From: Luteolibacter yonseiensis
Lineage (GTDB): Bacteria > Verrucomicrobiota > Verrucomicrobiia > Verrucomicrobiales > Akkermansiaceae
Direction: 5' to 3'
NCBI RefSeq assembly: GCF_016595465.1
Contig: NZ_JAENIK010000009.1
Location: 124,001-188,000 of the forward strand
Length of the DNA: 64,000 nucleotides
Part shown: in pieces, positions 53,583 through 62,121 of the stretch
How positions within the stretch are numbered: position 1 is the stretch's first letter
Layout: every line of letters begins with the position of its first letter
Program-made: the position numbers and the translations under genes
The notes under the pieces: generated by a model
Told to the model about the DNA's origin: nothing
Databases searched by the model: none
Seen by the model: only the letters and a program-made list of their open reading frames with translations

Positions 53583-53610
53583 CCCGGGGCCGCGCTTCGC
53601 TTGCCCCGGG
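53583..53610. repeat. GC-rich hairpin of a likely dispersed repeat
   Basis: CCCGGGGC (53583-53590) and GCCCCGGG (53603-53610) pair perfectly around 12 nt. It lies downstream of the deacetylase gene (minus strand, ends 53730) and may help end its transcript. Confidence 0.5.
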
Positions 53611-53729
53611 CTGTCACATTTCGCACCGTTGGTGCTGGCATGTGGAAGAACGCGCTTTGGGATCATCCGTGTTGGGACCGTCCGTTTTGATCACACACAC
53701 CCGTATGCCCTGCGGCGAGGTCGCAAGTC

Positions 53730-54911
53730 CTACTCGCCGTCCGGCAGGTAGGCGGACTCCAGGTCGATCTGGAAAGACCAGCGGAGCGGCGTCTCGGTGG
53801 CTTTTCCGGCGGCATCCTTCCAACTGATCAGAACCTGGCAGCCCGGCTGGCGCAGGCGGCGGTTCACCTGCCAGGAATACTTGCGCGTCCCGGCCGAGAA
53901 AATGGCCGGGACCTCGCCGAAGCCGGAGACCTTCATGGTGAGGGTGGCGGGATCGAAATTTTCGAGGGTCGAGAGATCCGCGGAGATCACCGGCAGGCGG
54001 GTGTTGATGATGGCACCGGCCTCCGGGGTGACGGGGTAGGGTGTCTTCTGGACGAATTCGGCGACCTCCCCGATCTGCGCCGGGGAGCCCTGGCCCTCGC
54101 GGAAGGTGGTGGCGAGCTCGAACACCTTGTCATAGTTTCCAAGGATCATGTAGCGGGGGAGCGTCTCGTCCGGGAGGCCGCGTTTGACCTTGCCGGGAAG
54201 CACGGTGAAGAGGTGGGTGTAGCCGAATTCCTTGCCGAGCGTGAGCATCTCCTCGGTGTGGTAGCCGCCGGGATATGAGTAGGTGTTCGCCTTGACGGGG
54301 AACTTCTCCTCGAGGAAACGCTTGGATTCCCCCATTTCCTTGCGGAGGAAGGCGTCGTAGGCCTGCGGACCCTTCTTGCGGAAGGACTTGAAGACGATGG
54401 GAAACGGATGGCTGACGGAGTGGCTGCCGATGGTGCATCCGTGGCCGAGCATTTCCTGGATCATCGGGATGGTGAGAGCCTTGCCGCCGCCGTCCACGTA
54501 GTCCTTGTAGAGGTAGAGGGTGAACGGATAGTTGAACTCGCGGAGGATGGGGTAGGCGTCGGTGTAGAAGGATTTCCACCCGTCGTCGAAGGTGAGCAGC
54601 ATCGACTTCTGCGGGATGTCCCGCTCGCCTTTTTTCCAGGCGATGAACTCGTCGAGCGTGATGACCTTGATGCCCAGCTGCCTGACGGTCTCCATCTGCT
54701 TGCGGAACTTCGAGGTGCGGATGCGCATCGCGGTTTCCGGCAGGGTTTCGGAAAAATCGTGGTAGCCGAGCACGGAGACGCGCACGCCGTCGTCCGGCGT
54801 CGTGGGTTGTTCCACGGCGGGCGGCTCCACCGGCACGGGTGGCTCCGGAGTTTCCTGCGCCCATCCGCAGAGGGTGGCGAGGAAGGTGAATAGCAGGATG
54901 TGCTTCGTCAT
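53730..54911 (-). CDS. Secreted polysaccharide deacetylase (CE4)
   Basis: The 393-residue protein has a signal peptide (MTKHILLFTFLATLCGWA), a Pro-rich linker and an NodB-type domain with LTFDDGWKSF (catalytic and metal Asp) and CTIGSHSVSHPFP (metal His). YSYPGGYHTEE is a further family motif. It removes acetyl groups from a polysaccharide such as peptidoglycan or an exopolymer; which one is unknown. A C-terminal beta-rich part (about 290-393) is an extra domain. The ATG at 54911 is used. Confidence 0.92.
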   Translation of the reverse strand: MTKHILLFTFLATLCGWAQETPEPPVPVEPPAVEQPTTPDDGVRVSVLGYHDFSETLPETAMRIRTSKFRKQMETVRQLGIKVITLDEFIAWKKGERDIPQKSMLLTFDDGWKSFYTDAYPILREFNYPFTLYLYKDYVDGGGKALTIPMIQEMLGHGCTIGSHSVSHPFPIVFKSFRKKGPQAYDAFLRKEMGESKRFLEEKFPVKANTYSYPGGYHTEEMLTLGKEFGYTHLFTVLPGKVKRGLPDETLPRYMILGNYDKVFELATTFREGQGSPAQIGEVAEFVQKTPYPVTPEAGAIINTRLPVISADLSTLENFDPATLTMKVSGFGEVPAIFSAGTRKYSWQVNRRLRQPGCQVLISWKDAAGKATETPLRWSFQIDLESAYLPDGE

Positions 54912-55007
54912 CAAGGCGGGCAGGTTAGGCCCGGTCCGGGATTTTTGAAAGTCCCAAGACCGGTGGATTTGGCGTTTCCCGTTGTCCGGCTCCTCGCGAT
55001 GGATGGG

Positions 55008-56906
55008 TCACTTCAGATCCCGCACCGCACCGAGGATGGCGTCCCGCACCGGAGGGCTGGACAGGTTCCCCATGTGGCCGCCGGAGGGGAAGAGCGTGAG
55101 GCGCGACGGGCCGAAGGTGGAGTTCATCCACGAAAGATCGTCCGGCGGCAGCAGGAAATCGTTGCGGTTGGTGATGACGCGGATCTTTTTCTGGTCCCGC
55201 AGGGCGGCGGTGTGGGTGGCGAGATTTCCCTCGCGGCGGAGTTCCGCCATGCTGATGCCGCGCTGCTGGTAGTAGGGAACCGCGAATTGCTGGAAGTAGT
55301 CGCTGAACGTGAAGTTCATGATCTCCCGGTAGCTCTCCTCACGCTTCCACGGAGTGATCGGCGTTTGCAGGACGCCCATGTTGTTGCGCCTCTGGCTGCT
55401 GTAGACGATGTCCCGCAGGGCGACACGGAATGTCAGGCCGATGAGATACTTCGTCTCGATGCCTTCGAACGGAGGAGCCCCGCCCGCTTCGGGAGGCAGG
55501 GTGATCAGCTTCGCGACCTTGTGCGCGGCGTTGTTCAGCCGTGCCTGGCGTTCCGCGGCGGGCCATGCGAGCGGCGCGCGGGTGTAGCTGTCGAGGTGCT
55601 GCGAACCGTATTGCAGGTTCACCGGCGGGTTGATGGCCACGTAGCGGTCGAAGCGCACGAGGTCGTCCGGCGCCTGCTTCTCGCCGGCGGCGATGCGCAG
55701 GCTGAGGAAGCCGCCCATGGAGCAGCCGACGAGGGCCTTCTTGCCAAAACGGCCGGGATATTTGCCGGCGAGCAACCTGTCGATTTCCGTCAGCGCCACA
55801 TGCAGGTCGCGGCTGTCCACTTTCGGGTAGGCGGGGACGTCGGCGGAGGAAGCGTTTTCCATGAACTCCGGCTGGAAGACGCTGGAGGTGGTGACCACGG
55901 AATAACCGTTCTGATAAAGCTGTTCGGCAAGCCAGAGCGTGGCGAGGGAAAGGCGGTGCGAGCTGAGGCCCGGCGAGATGTAAACGACCGGAGCCGTCTG
56001 CGGCTGGATCCAGCAATTGAACTTCAGCCGCCTCCCGGTGGAGGGGATTTTCACCGACATCTCACGGCCGTCGGAACCGAACTCGGGATCCGTCAGGCTG
56101 ATCTGGACGGCTCCGAGTGTTTCAAGGGTCGGGCGGTCCACTGGACCTGCGACCCGCCAGTCCGGCTGGCCGTCCTTGGCCGCGTAACTCCAGGCGTATT
56201 TCGCGAGCGCGTAGGAGTCGTCTTCGGACTTCAGGATGCGCGCCGCGCTCTCCGCCTTGTCGGACAAGCGGTTGAAAGCGGTGACGGGACCGATGGCGGT
56301 GTAGGGCGAGCCCGCGTAGTTCCATGGCTCGGCGGCGCTGTCCGCGAGGTAGCCCGTCGCGTTCCGGTCGTCGCTGGGACCAGCGAACGGAAGCACCAGG
56401 AACATCGATGGTTTCCAGCCCCAGGTGCCGAAGGTCTGGCTGAAATTCGCTTCCGTTTTCGGGATGTTCCATTTCGTCGCGACATCGAAAAATCCGAGAC
56501 CGCCCGCGGTGGTGTTTGTCAGGAAACGCACGGTTTCATCACCGGCATCGGACCAGCGGCCCTGCAGCGTGTCATTGATGAGGCGGCCGGGGTAGTTGAG
56601 ATTCCGGCGGAAATGGTTGATCGATTCCCTCGCCGGTGGCGGAACGACCGCGCGGTAGCCCTTGGCCACCGGTCGCACCACGCCCACGAGGATGCCCTTG
56701 TTCGCGGCCCACATGCCGCGGTTGAACGGCTCCAACGGATCATTGATGAACTCCGGAGCCGGAGCATGTCCGTGGCTGTCGGATCTCGCCGAGGTGGGGG
56801 CCGGGCCTGTCGTCGTGCAGGAGGCGAGCGCGGCGGCCAGCGCCACATAGGTGGCGTGGCGGGGCAGGCGGGAGGGAGTGGTGCGCGTGACAGAGGGACG
56901 GATCAT
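55008..56906 (-). CDS. mlaA: MlaA (VacJ) lipoprotein fused to an alpha/beta hydrolase
   Basis: The 632-residue product is a lipoprotein (lipobox LASC, Cys30). Residues ~52-255 match MlaA, the outer-membrane component of phospholipid retrograde transport (NDPLEPFNRGMWAANKGILV, INDTLQGRWSDAGDETVRFL, FSQTFGTWGWKPSMFLVLPF). From about 310 to the end it is an alpha/beta hydrolase with a nucleophile elbow GCSMGG near 395 and a possible late His in GGHMGNL. MlaA normally stands alone at ~250 residues. A lipid- or ester-cleaving function tied to MlaA is my inference. The start at 56906 was chosen by the signal sequence. Confidence 0.85.
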   Translation of the reverse strand: MIRPSVTRTTPSRLPRHATYVALAAALASCTTTGPAPTSARSDSHGHAPAPEFINDPLEPFNRGMWAANKGILVGVVRPVAKGYRAVVPPPARESINHFRRNLNYPGRLINDTLQGRWSDAGDETVRFLTNTTAGGLGFFDVATKWNIPKTEANFSQTFGTWGWKPSMFLVLPFAGPSDDRNATGYLADSAAEPWNYAGSPYTAIGPVTAFNRLSDKAESAARILKSEDDSYALAKYAWSYAAKDGQPDWRVAGPVDRPTLETLGAVQISLTDPEFGSDGREMSVKIPSTGRRLKFNCWIQPQTAPVVYISPGLSSHRLSLATLWLAEQLYQNGYSVVTTSSVFQPEFMENASSADVPAYPKVDSRDLHVALTEIDRLLAGKYPGRFGKKALVGCSMGGFLSLRIAAGEKQAPDDLVRFDRYVAINPPVNLQYGSQHLDSYTRAPLAWPAAERQARLNNAAHKVAKLITLPPEAGGAPPFEGIETKYLIGLTFRVALRDIVYSSQRRNNMGVLQTPITPWKREESYREIMNFTFSDYFQQFAVPYYQQRGISMAELRREGNLATHTAALRDQKKIRVITNRNDFLLPPDDLSWMNSTFGPSRLTLFPSGGHMGNLSSPPVRDAILGAVRDLK

Positions 56907-56983
56907 CTGGAGAAAGGAGCGGGGACGGGTGAATCTAGCCTGCTTCCTTCCGACGTAAAGGGCGGATATGGGAGATCTAACCG

Positions 56984-57010
56984 CCCTGCCGGAAGGCTTT
57001 CCCGGCAGGG
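56984..57010 (-). terminator. Hairpin after pyc
   Basis: CCCTGCCGG pairs with CCGGCAGGG around 9 nt, 27 nt downstream of the pyc stop on the minus strand. There is no T-run. Confidence 0.5.
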
Positions 57011-57036
57011 TCATTCCGGAGGGTCACCCTGGAGGG

Positions 57037-60000
57037 TCATGCCTTCAGTCTCACCAGCAGGTCGTCGCTGTCCACCTGATCGCCCTTTTTCACGAGGACA
57101 TCGGCAATGGTCCCGTCCGCGCCGGCGCTCACGGTGGTGAGCATTTTCATGGCTTCGAGGATGACGAGCTTGTCGCCGGCCTTCACTTCCTGGCCGGGAG
57201 AAACGGCGACCTCCGTGACCATGCCGGGCATGGGCGCGCAGGAGTGGCCGGGATTTCCCGGTTCGCCTTTCGGGCGCGAGGCCTTGGAAACGGATTGCAG
57301 CGATTTGTCCAGCACCACGGACTCGCGGGGCATGCCGTTGAGTTCGTAGAACAACGCCCTACGGCCCGCGGAATCCGCCTCGCCGATGGAGATGAGCTTG
57401 ATGATGAGGATTTTCCCGGTGTCGATCTCGATCTCGATTTCCTCGCCGATGTGCAGGCCATAGAAAAACGCGGGAGTCGGCAGGCCGCTGAGGTCGTCAT
57501 ACTTCGCGCGGAAGGCGGTGAAGTCGGCGAAGACCTGGGGATACATCAGGTGGGAATAGAGGTCGTCGTCGGTGGCGGCGCGTCCGAGTTTCGAGGCCAG
57601 CTCCGTGCGGGTGGCTTCGAGATCGATGGCTGCGGCGAGTTCGCCGGGACGCTTGGTCGTCGCGGTGCGGTTTCCCAGCACCACCTTCTGCACGTCCTCC
57701 GGCCAGCCGCCGTCGGGCTGGCCGAGGCCGCCGGACAACATGTCGATGACGCTCTCGGGGAAATCCATCGAGCCGGGCTTGAGCTTCGGCACGTCCGCCG
57801 CCTTCATGCCACGGGTGACGAGGAACATGCACATGTCCCCGACGACCTTCGACGAGGGCGTGACCTTCACGATGTCGCCGAAAAGCTGGTTCACCTCGGC
57901 ATAGGTGCGGGCGATCTCGCGCCAGCGGTGGCCGAGGCCCATGGAGTTCGCCTGTTCGCGGAGGTTGGTGTACTGGCCGCCGGGCATCTCGTGTTCGTAA
58001 ACCTCCGCCGTGCCGGAGCGCGGCGCGGAATCGAACGGCTGGTAGAACGCGAGCACCTGTTCCCAATAGTCGGAAAACTCGTTGAGCGAATCGAAGTCCA
58101 GCCCGGTGTCGCGTCCGGTGCCGGTGAGGGCGGCGGCCACGGAGTTGAGGTTCGGCTGCGAGGTGGAGCCGGACATCGAGGAGATGGCGAGGTCGACGAC
58201 ATCCACACCCGCCTTCGAGGCGGCGAGGACGGAGGCGGCGTTGATGCCGGAGGTGTCGTGCGTGTGGAAATGCACGGGGATGCCGATCTCCTGCTTCAGC
58301 GCGTCCACCAGCTTCCACGCCGCATGCGGTTTGCAAAGCCCGGCCATGTCCTTGATGCAAAGCATGTGCGCGCCCATGCGCTCCACCTCCTTCGCCTTCT
58401 CCACGTAGTATTTCAGCGAATACTTGTCGCGGCGGCTGTCGGAAATGTCGCCGGTGTAGCAGATGGCCGCTTCACAGATCGCCTTGCCGTGATCGCGCAC
58501 GGCTTCCATCGCCACGGTCATGTTGGGCAGGTAGTTCAGCGAGTCGAAGATGCGGAAAATGTCCATGCCGGAGTCCGCCGCGTGTTTCACGAATCCGGCG
58601 ACGACGTTGTCCGGGTAGTTCGAGTAGCCCACCGCGTTCGAGCCGCGGAAGAGCATCTGGAAGCAGATGTTCGGCACCTTCTCGCGCAGGCGTCGCAGGC
58701 GGTCCCACGGACACTCGCTGAGGAAACGCATCGCCGTGTCGAAGGTCGCGCCGCCCCACATTTCAAGTGAGAAGAGTTCGGGCGTGCGGTGCGCCACCGC
58801 CTCCGCGACCCGCAGCATGTCGAAGCTGCGCATGCGCGTGGCGATGAGCGACTGGTGGGCGTCACGGAAGGTGGTGTCCGTGATGAGCAGGCGCTTTTCC
58901 GCGAGGATCCATTCGGCGAATTTCTCCGGCCCGAGTTCCAGCAACACATCGCGGCTGCCCCGGGGCACCTTCGCCTGGTGTTCGATGACGAGCGAGCGCG
59001 GCACCACCGCCTCCTGCATGACCGCCGCGGGTTTCCAGCCCTTCGCGGTGGGGTTTCCGTTCAGCGTGATGTCCGAGAGATAGGCGAGCGTGCGGGTCGC
59101 GCGGTCGCGGCGGCGCTTGAACTGGAACAGCTCGGTCTTCGTGTCGATCAGCTTGGTATGCGCCTGGCCGCTGCGGAACGTCTCGTCCGCGATGACGTTT
59201 TCAAGGAAGGGAATGTTCGTCTTCACGCCCCGGATGCGGAACTCGCGCAGGGCGCGGTCCATGCGCTGGCAGGCGGTCGGGAAATCCCGGCCCATCGCCG
59301 TGAGCTTCACCAGCATGGAATCGTAGTAAGGGGTGACCACCGATCCGGCGTCGCCGGAAGCCGCGTCCAGGCGGATGCCGAAGCCCGCCGCCGAGCGGTA
59401 GTTGAGGATGCGTCCGTAGTCCGGTGAGAAATTCTTCTCCGGGTCCTCCGTCGTCACGCGGCTCTGGATCGCGTATCCGATGCACGGGATCTCGTCCTGC
59501 GGCGGGATGGCGATCTCCTCACCGAAGAGCGTGTGTCCGGCGGCGACGAGGATCTGCGATCTGACAAGGTCCACCCCCGTCACGCACTCCGTCACCGTGT
59601 GCTCCACCTGGATGCGCGGGTTCATCTCGATGAAGAACCAGTCGTTCTTGTCCATGTCGTAGAGGAACTCGACGGTGCCGGCGTTGTCGTAGCCGATGCC
59701 CTTCGCCAGAGCGACCGCCGCGTCGCAGAGTTCCTTTTTCACCCGTGGATCGAGATTCACCGCGGGCGCGACTTCGACCACCTTCTGGTAGCGCCGCTGC
59801 ACCGAGCAATCCCGCTCGTGCAGGTGGACCACGTTCCCGTGCTGGTCGCCGAGGATCTGCACCTCGATGTGCTTGGCGCGGGAAATGTAACGCTCGAGGA
59901 AAACCGCCGGATTGCCGAACGCGTTCTGCGCCTCGTTCTGGGCCTCCGCCAGCAGGCCGGCGAGCTGCGACGGGTTCTCCACCACGCGCATGCCGCGCCC

Positions 60001-60513
60001 GCCGCCGCCGAAGGCCGCCTTGATGATGAGCGGGAATCCGATCTCCCGCGCGACCACCAGCGCCTGTTCCGGATCGGTGATCGGGTCCTCGGTGCCGGGC
60101 AGGGTGGGGACGTTGAAGCTGTGGGCGAGCGCGCGGGCCGCCGTCTTGTCTCCCATGTTTTCCAACAGGTCCGGGGATGGCCCGATGAACGTGATGTCCT
60201 CACGCGCGCAGGCCCGCGCGAACGCCGCGTTTTCCGAGAGGAATCCGTAGCCGGGGTGGATCATCGTCACGCCCTTCTGCTTCGCCAGCGCCACGATCCC
60301 CTCCACATCCAGATACGCGCCGACCGGTCCTTTCGACGAATCCAGCTGATAGGCCTCGTCCGCCTTGAAGCGGTGGATGGAAAAACGATCTTCCTCGGCG
60401 AAAATCGAAACGGTCGTCAGACCAAGCTCGGTGGCGGCACGGAAAATACGGATCGCGATCTCGCCGCGGTTCGCGGCCATGAGCTTTCCGGAGGTGGGTG
60501 GGTTTTCAAGCAT
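57037..60513 (-). CDS. pyc: Pyruvate carboxylase
   Basis: The 1158-residue single-chain enzyme makes oxaloacetate from pyruvate. It has biotin carboxylase (MAANRGEIAIRIFRAATEL, IKAAFGGGGRGMRVVENPSQ), carboxyltransferase (TDTTFRDAHQSLIATRMRSF, FHTHDTSGINAASVLAASKA) and biotin carrier parts (VILEAMKMLTT, Lys about 1123). The order and length match PycA. It stands alone as a transcript with the hairpin after it. Confidence 0.97.
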   Translation of the reverse strand: MLENPPTSGKLMAANRGEIAIRIFRAATELGLTTVSIFAEEDRFSIHRFKADEAYQLDSSKGPVGAYLDVEGIVALAKQKGVTMIHPGYGFLSENAAFARACAREDITFIGPSPDLLENMGDKTAARALAHSFNVPTLPGTEDPITDPEQALVVAREIGFPLIIKAAFGGGGRGMRVVENPSQLAGLLAEAQNEAQNAFGNPAVFLERYISRAKHIEVQILGDQHGNVVHLHERDCSVQRRYQKVVEVAPAVNLDPRVKKELCDAAVALAKGIGYDNAGTVEFLYDMDKNDWFFIEMNPRIQVEHTVTECVTGVDLVRSQILVAAGHTLFGEEIAIPPQDEIPCIGYAIQSRVTTEDPEKNFSPDYGRILNYRSAAGFGIRLDAASGDAGSVVTPYYDSMLVKLTAMGRDFPTACQRMDRALREFRIRGVKTNIPFLENVIADETFRSGQAHTKLIDTKTELFQFKRRRDRATRTLAYLSDITLNGNPTAKGWKPAAVMQEAVVPRSLVIEHQAKVPRGSRDVLLELGPEKFAEWILAEKRLLITDTTFRDAHQSLIATRMRSFDMLRVAEAVAHRTPELFSLEMWGGATFDTAMRFLSECPWDRLRRLREKVPNICFQMLFRGSNAVGYSNYPDNVVAGFVKHAADSGMDIFRIFDSLNYLPNMTVAMEAVRDHGKAICEAAICYTGDISDSRRDKYSLKYYVEKAKEVERMGAHMLCIKDMAGLCKPHAAWKLVDALKQEIGIPVHFHTHDTSGINAASVLAASKAGVDVVDLAISSMSGSTSQPNLNSVAAALTGTGRDTGLDFDSLNEFSDYWEQVLAFYQPFDSAPRSGTAEVYEHEMPGGQYTNLREQANSMGLGHRWREIARTYAEVNQLFGDIVKVTPSSKVVGDMCMFLVTRGMKAADVPKLKPGSMDFPESVIDMLSGGLGQPDGGWPEDVQKVVLGNRTATTKRPGELAAAIDLEATRTELASKLGRAATDDDLYSHLMYPQVFADFTAFRAKYDDLSGLPTPAFFYGLHIGEEIEIEIDTGKILIIKLISIGEADSAGRRALFYELNGMPRESVVLDKSLQSVSKASRPKGEPGNPGHSCAPMPGMVTEVAVSPGQEVKAGDKLVILEAMKMLTTVSAGADGTIADVLVKKGDQVDSDDLLVRLKA

Positions 60514-60582
60514 CGTGAATGCTTTGTAAACGCCGCCGGACGGTTCGTGAAGATGAAATACGGGTTACTCCATCCCCCGTGT

Positions 60583-60888
60583 TTATGCAGGATTGTCCGC
60601 GCCATCCTTGGGCTTGCGGTGGCCCGGCTTCGCGAGGATCTCGATGTAAACCGCACCCGCCTCCGCCGCAGCGGCCTGGTCGATGGCGGGGATGATCTCC
60701 TCCACATGCTTCGTCTCCGGAGCCGATTCGCCCTGTCCGATCTTGCAGTCGAAATCCCAGAAATCCACGCCCTCCGGCAGCGCCTTCTTGCGCTCGCGCT
60801 TCAGGTATTTCCGCACGTCCGCCTTGATCTGCTCGACGACACGCGCCGGTTGGTGGAGTGGGGAGGTGAGTGGGAATGTCTTTTTCAT
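60583..60888 (-). CDS. DUF6172 family small protein
   Basis: The 101-residue product starts MKKTFPLTSPLHQPARVVEQ and contains KYLKRERKKALPEGVDFWDF, wording typical of the DUF6172 family. It is basic near the N terminus and Ala-rich in the middle. The function is unknown. It lies upstream of pyc on the same strand. Confidence 0.7.
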   Translation of the reverse strand: MKKTFPLTSPLHQPARVVEQIKADVRKYLKRERKKALPEGVDFWDFDCKIGQGESAPETKHVEEIIPAIDQAAAAEAGAVYIEILAKPGHRKPKDGADNPA

Positions 60889-61011
60889 CGGAACCGCTTG
60901 TGTCGAGCGGACGGGGGTTTGTCTAGGATTTGTTCTGGAAAGAGGGGTTGCGAAGCAGCTGGAGGCGACCGGTCCGGGATGATCCACAACCGCTCCCTTG
61001 ACCGACGGATC

Positions 61012-61029
61012 TGGACATGATACTGTCCA
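61012..61029. promoter_or_regulatory. Palindromic operator of the yefM-yoeB pair
   Basis: TGGACA and TGTCCA are perfect inverted arms around TGATAC, ending 3 nt before the yefM ATG. A TTGACC at 60998-61003 could be a -35. Antitoxin autoregulation at such a site is known for YefM families and is inferred here. Confidence 0.65.
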
Positions 61030-61032
61030 TTG

Positions 61033-61287
61033 ATGAACGCGATTTCCTATACAGCCGCCCGGGAGAACCTCGCTTCAACCATGAACAAGGTCTGCGAGGA
61101 TCACGCCCCCGTGATCATCACCCGCAACAGGGACCAGGCCGTGGTGATGATGTCGCTGGAAGACTTCGAAGCACTGGAAGAAACCGCCTACTTTCTCAAA
61201 AGTCCGAAAAACGCGAAACGAATCATGAGTTCCATTTCCCAGTTGGATGCGGGGAAAGGTAGCGAGCGAACCGTTGATCCGGAATGA
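61033..61287 (+). CDS. yefM: YefM/Phd-type antitoxin
   Basis: The 84-residue protein begins MNAISYTAARENLASTMNKV, the Phd/YefM dimerising N domain, with VIITRNRDQAVVMMSLEDFE. It binds and neutralises YoeB and represses the operon. It starts at ATG 61033 after a TTG. Its stop overlaps the toxin start (ATGA). Confidence 0.92.
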   Translation: MNAISYTAARENLASTMNKVCEDHAPVIITRNRDQAVVMMSLEDFEALEETAYFLKSPKNAKRIMSSISQLDAGKGSERTVDPE

Positions 61288-61547
61288 TGAAGCGCAAGCT
61301 CATCTTTTCCGACGAGGCATGGGAGGACTATCTTTACTGGCAGGATACGGATCGGGCGATGCTGCGTCGAATCAATCAACTCATTAAGGATATCCGCCGG
61401 AGTCCTTACGAGGGCATCGGCAAACCCGAGCCACTGAAACACCAGTTGGCGGGGTGGTGGTCGAGGCGCATCAACGGCGAACACCGCTTCCTTTATCGGG
61501 TGACAGAACAGGCCATCGAGATAGCGCAGTTGCGGCATCACTACTGA
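61284..61547 (+). CDS. yoeB: YoeB-type mRNA interferase toxin
   Basis: The 87-residue protein has LIFSDEAWEDYLYWQDTDR, INQLIKDIRRSPYEGIGKPE, LAGWWSRRINGEHRFLYRV and the C-terminal QLRHHY. Key Glu, Arg and His residues of the RelE/YoeB fold are present, so it is likely active. YoeB cuts mRNA at the ribosomal A site. It starts MMKRKL; the second Met is possible. Confidence 0.93.
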   Translation: MMKRKLIFSDEAWEDYLYWQDTDRAMLRRINQLIKDIRRSPYEGIGKPEPLKHQLAGWWSRRINGEHRFLYRVTEQAIEIAQLRHHY

Positions 61548-61628
61548 TCTTCACCGGTTTTTCACTCTGTTTTTGGTGCGGGATATGTTATTCAAACCTC
61601 TTTCAAAGTGTAAATCATCCGTCGAAAG

Positions 61629-62063
61629 ATGCGTCCGAGATTCCACTTTTTCATCGTTCTTCTAGCGGTGGTGGTTGTCTTTTTTCAATTGTTCGCCTTT
61701 GCGATGACTTGGGGGATGATGGTTGGCCACGCGATAGTACAGGGCCGGCACCTGCGCGGAGGCTACATCGGTGCGAACGCATTTCACTTAGGGACGTTCT
61801 CCTTTGTTTTGGCATCTTTGTCCGCCTCCATCCTCGCGGGGGAGATCCGCCGCCCGGCTGTCCGATGGATCGCGATCATGAGCTGTTTGGGAGCGTGGCT
61901 TCTGTGGCTTTACCCGGCATATTCCTCATATCCGATCCGGATACCTGTCTTCGCGGGCACGGGTGCCTTGATTTTGTTGTCGAGAAGCGGGTTGCCGATG
62001 TCTCTGGTCGCCCGATATCTCCGGACCCGCCCCAGCCTCCACCTCGTCAATGAAGAGGAGTGA
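61629..62063 (+). CDS. Small integral membrane protein of unknown function
   Basis: The 144-residue protein has four hydrophobic segments (FFIVLLAVVVVFFQLFAFAM, TFSFVLASLSASILAGE, WIAIMSCLGAWLLWLYPAY, VFAGTGALILLSRS). I recognise no family. It stands 80 nt after yoeB. It may be unrelated to the toxin pair. Confidence 0.55.
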   Translation: MRPRFHFFIVLLAVVVVFFQLFAFAMTWGMMVGHAIVQGRHLRGGYIGANAFHLGTFSFVLASLSASILAGEIRRPAVRWIAIMSCLGAWLLWLYPAYSSYPIRIPVFAGTGALILLSRSGLPMSLVARYLRTRPSLHLVNEEE

Positions 62064-62121
62064 GCGGCGATGAAAAATTACAACAGTAAGTTTTCCCAAG
62101 GCGTCGGAATGTGACGGATAC

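Larger units (their letters stand above)
52746..53729. other. 984-nt gap with repeats, no convincing gene
   Basis: No open frame here shows a recognisable domain or compelling start. The left part must hold the promoter of the TSP3-repeat gene. An AT-rich patch lies around 53340-53390. Three 24-nt repeats occupy 53458-53529, and a CCCGGGGC/GCCCCGGG stem is at 53583-53610. The words around it resemble dispersed intergenic repeats of this phylum (recalled, not checked). Confidence 0.6.

Noticed and set aside
53398..53751. 117-residue plus-strand frame with GNKM octapeptides
   Set aside because: No ribosome site, no recognisable domain and probable repeat DNA; the second half overlaps a GC hairpin and the deacetylase 3' end.
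59533..61020. 495-residue plus-strand frame opposite pyc and the DUF6172 gene
   Set aside because: Antisense to the highly conserved biotin carboxylase domain.
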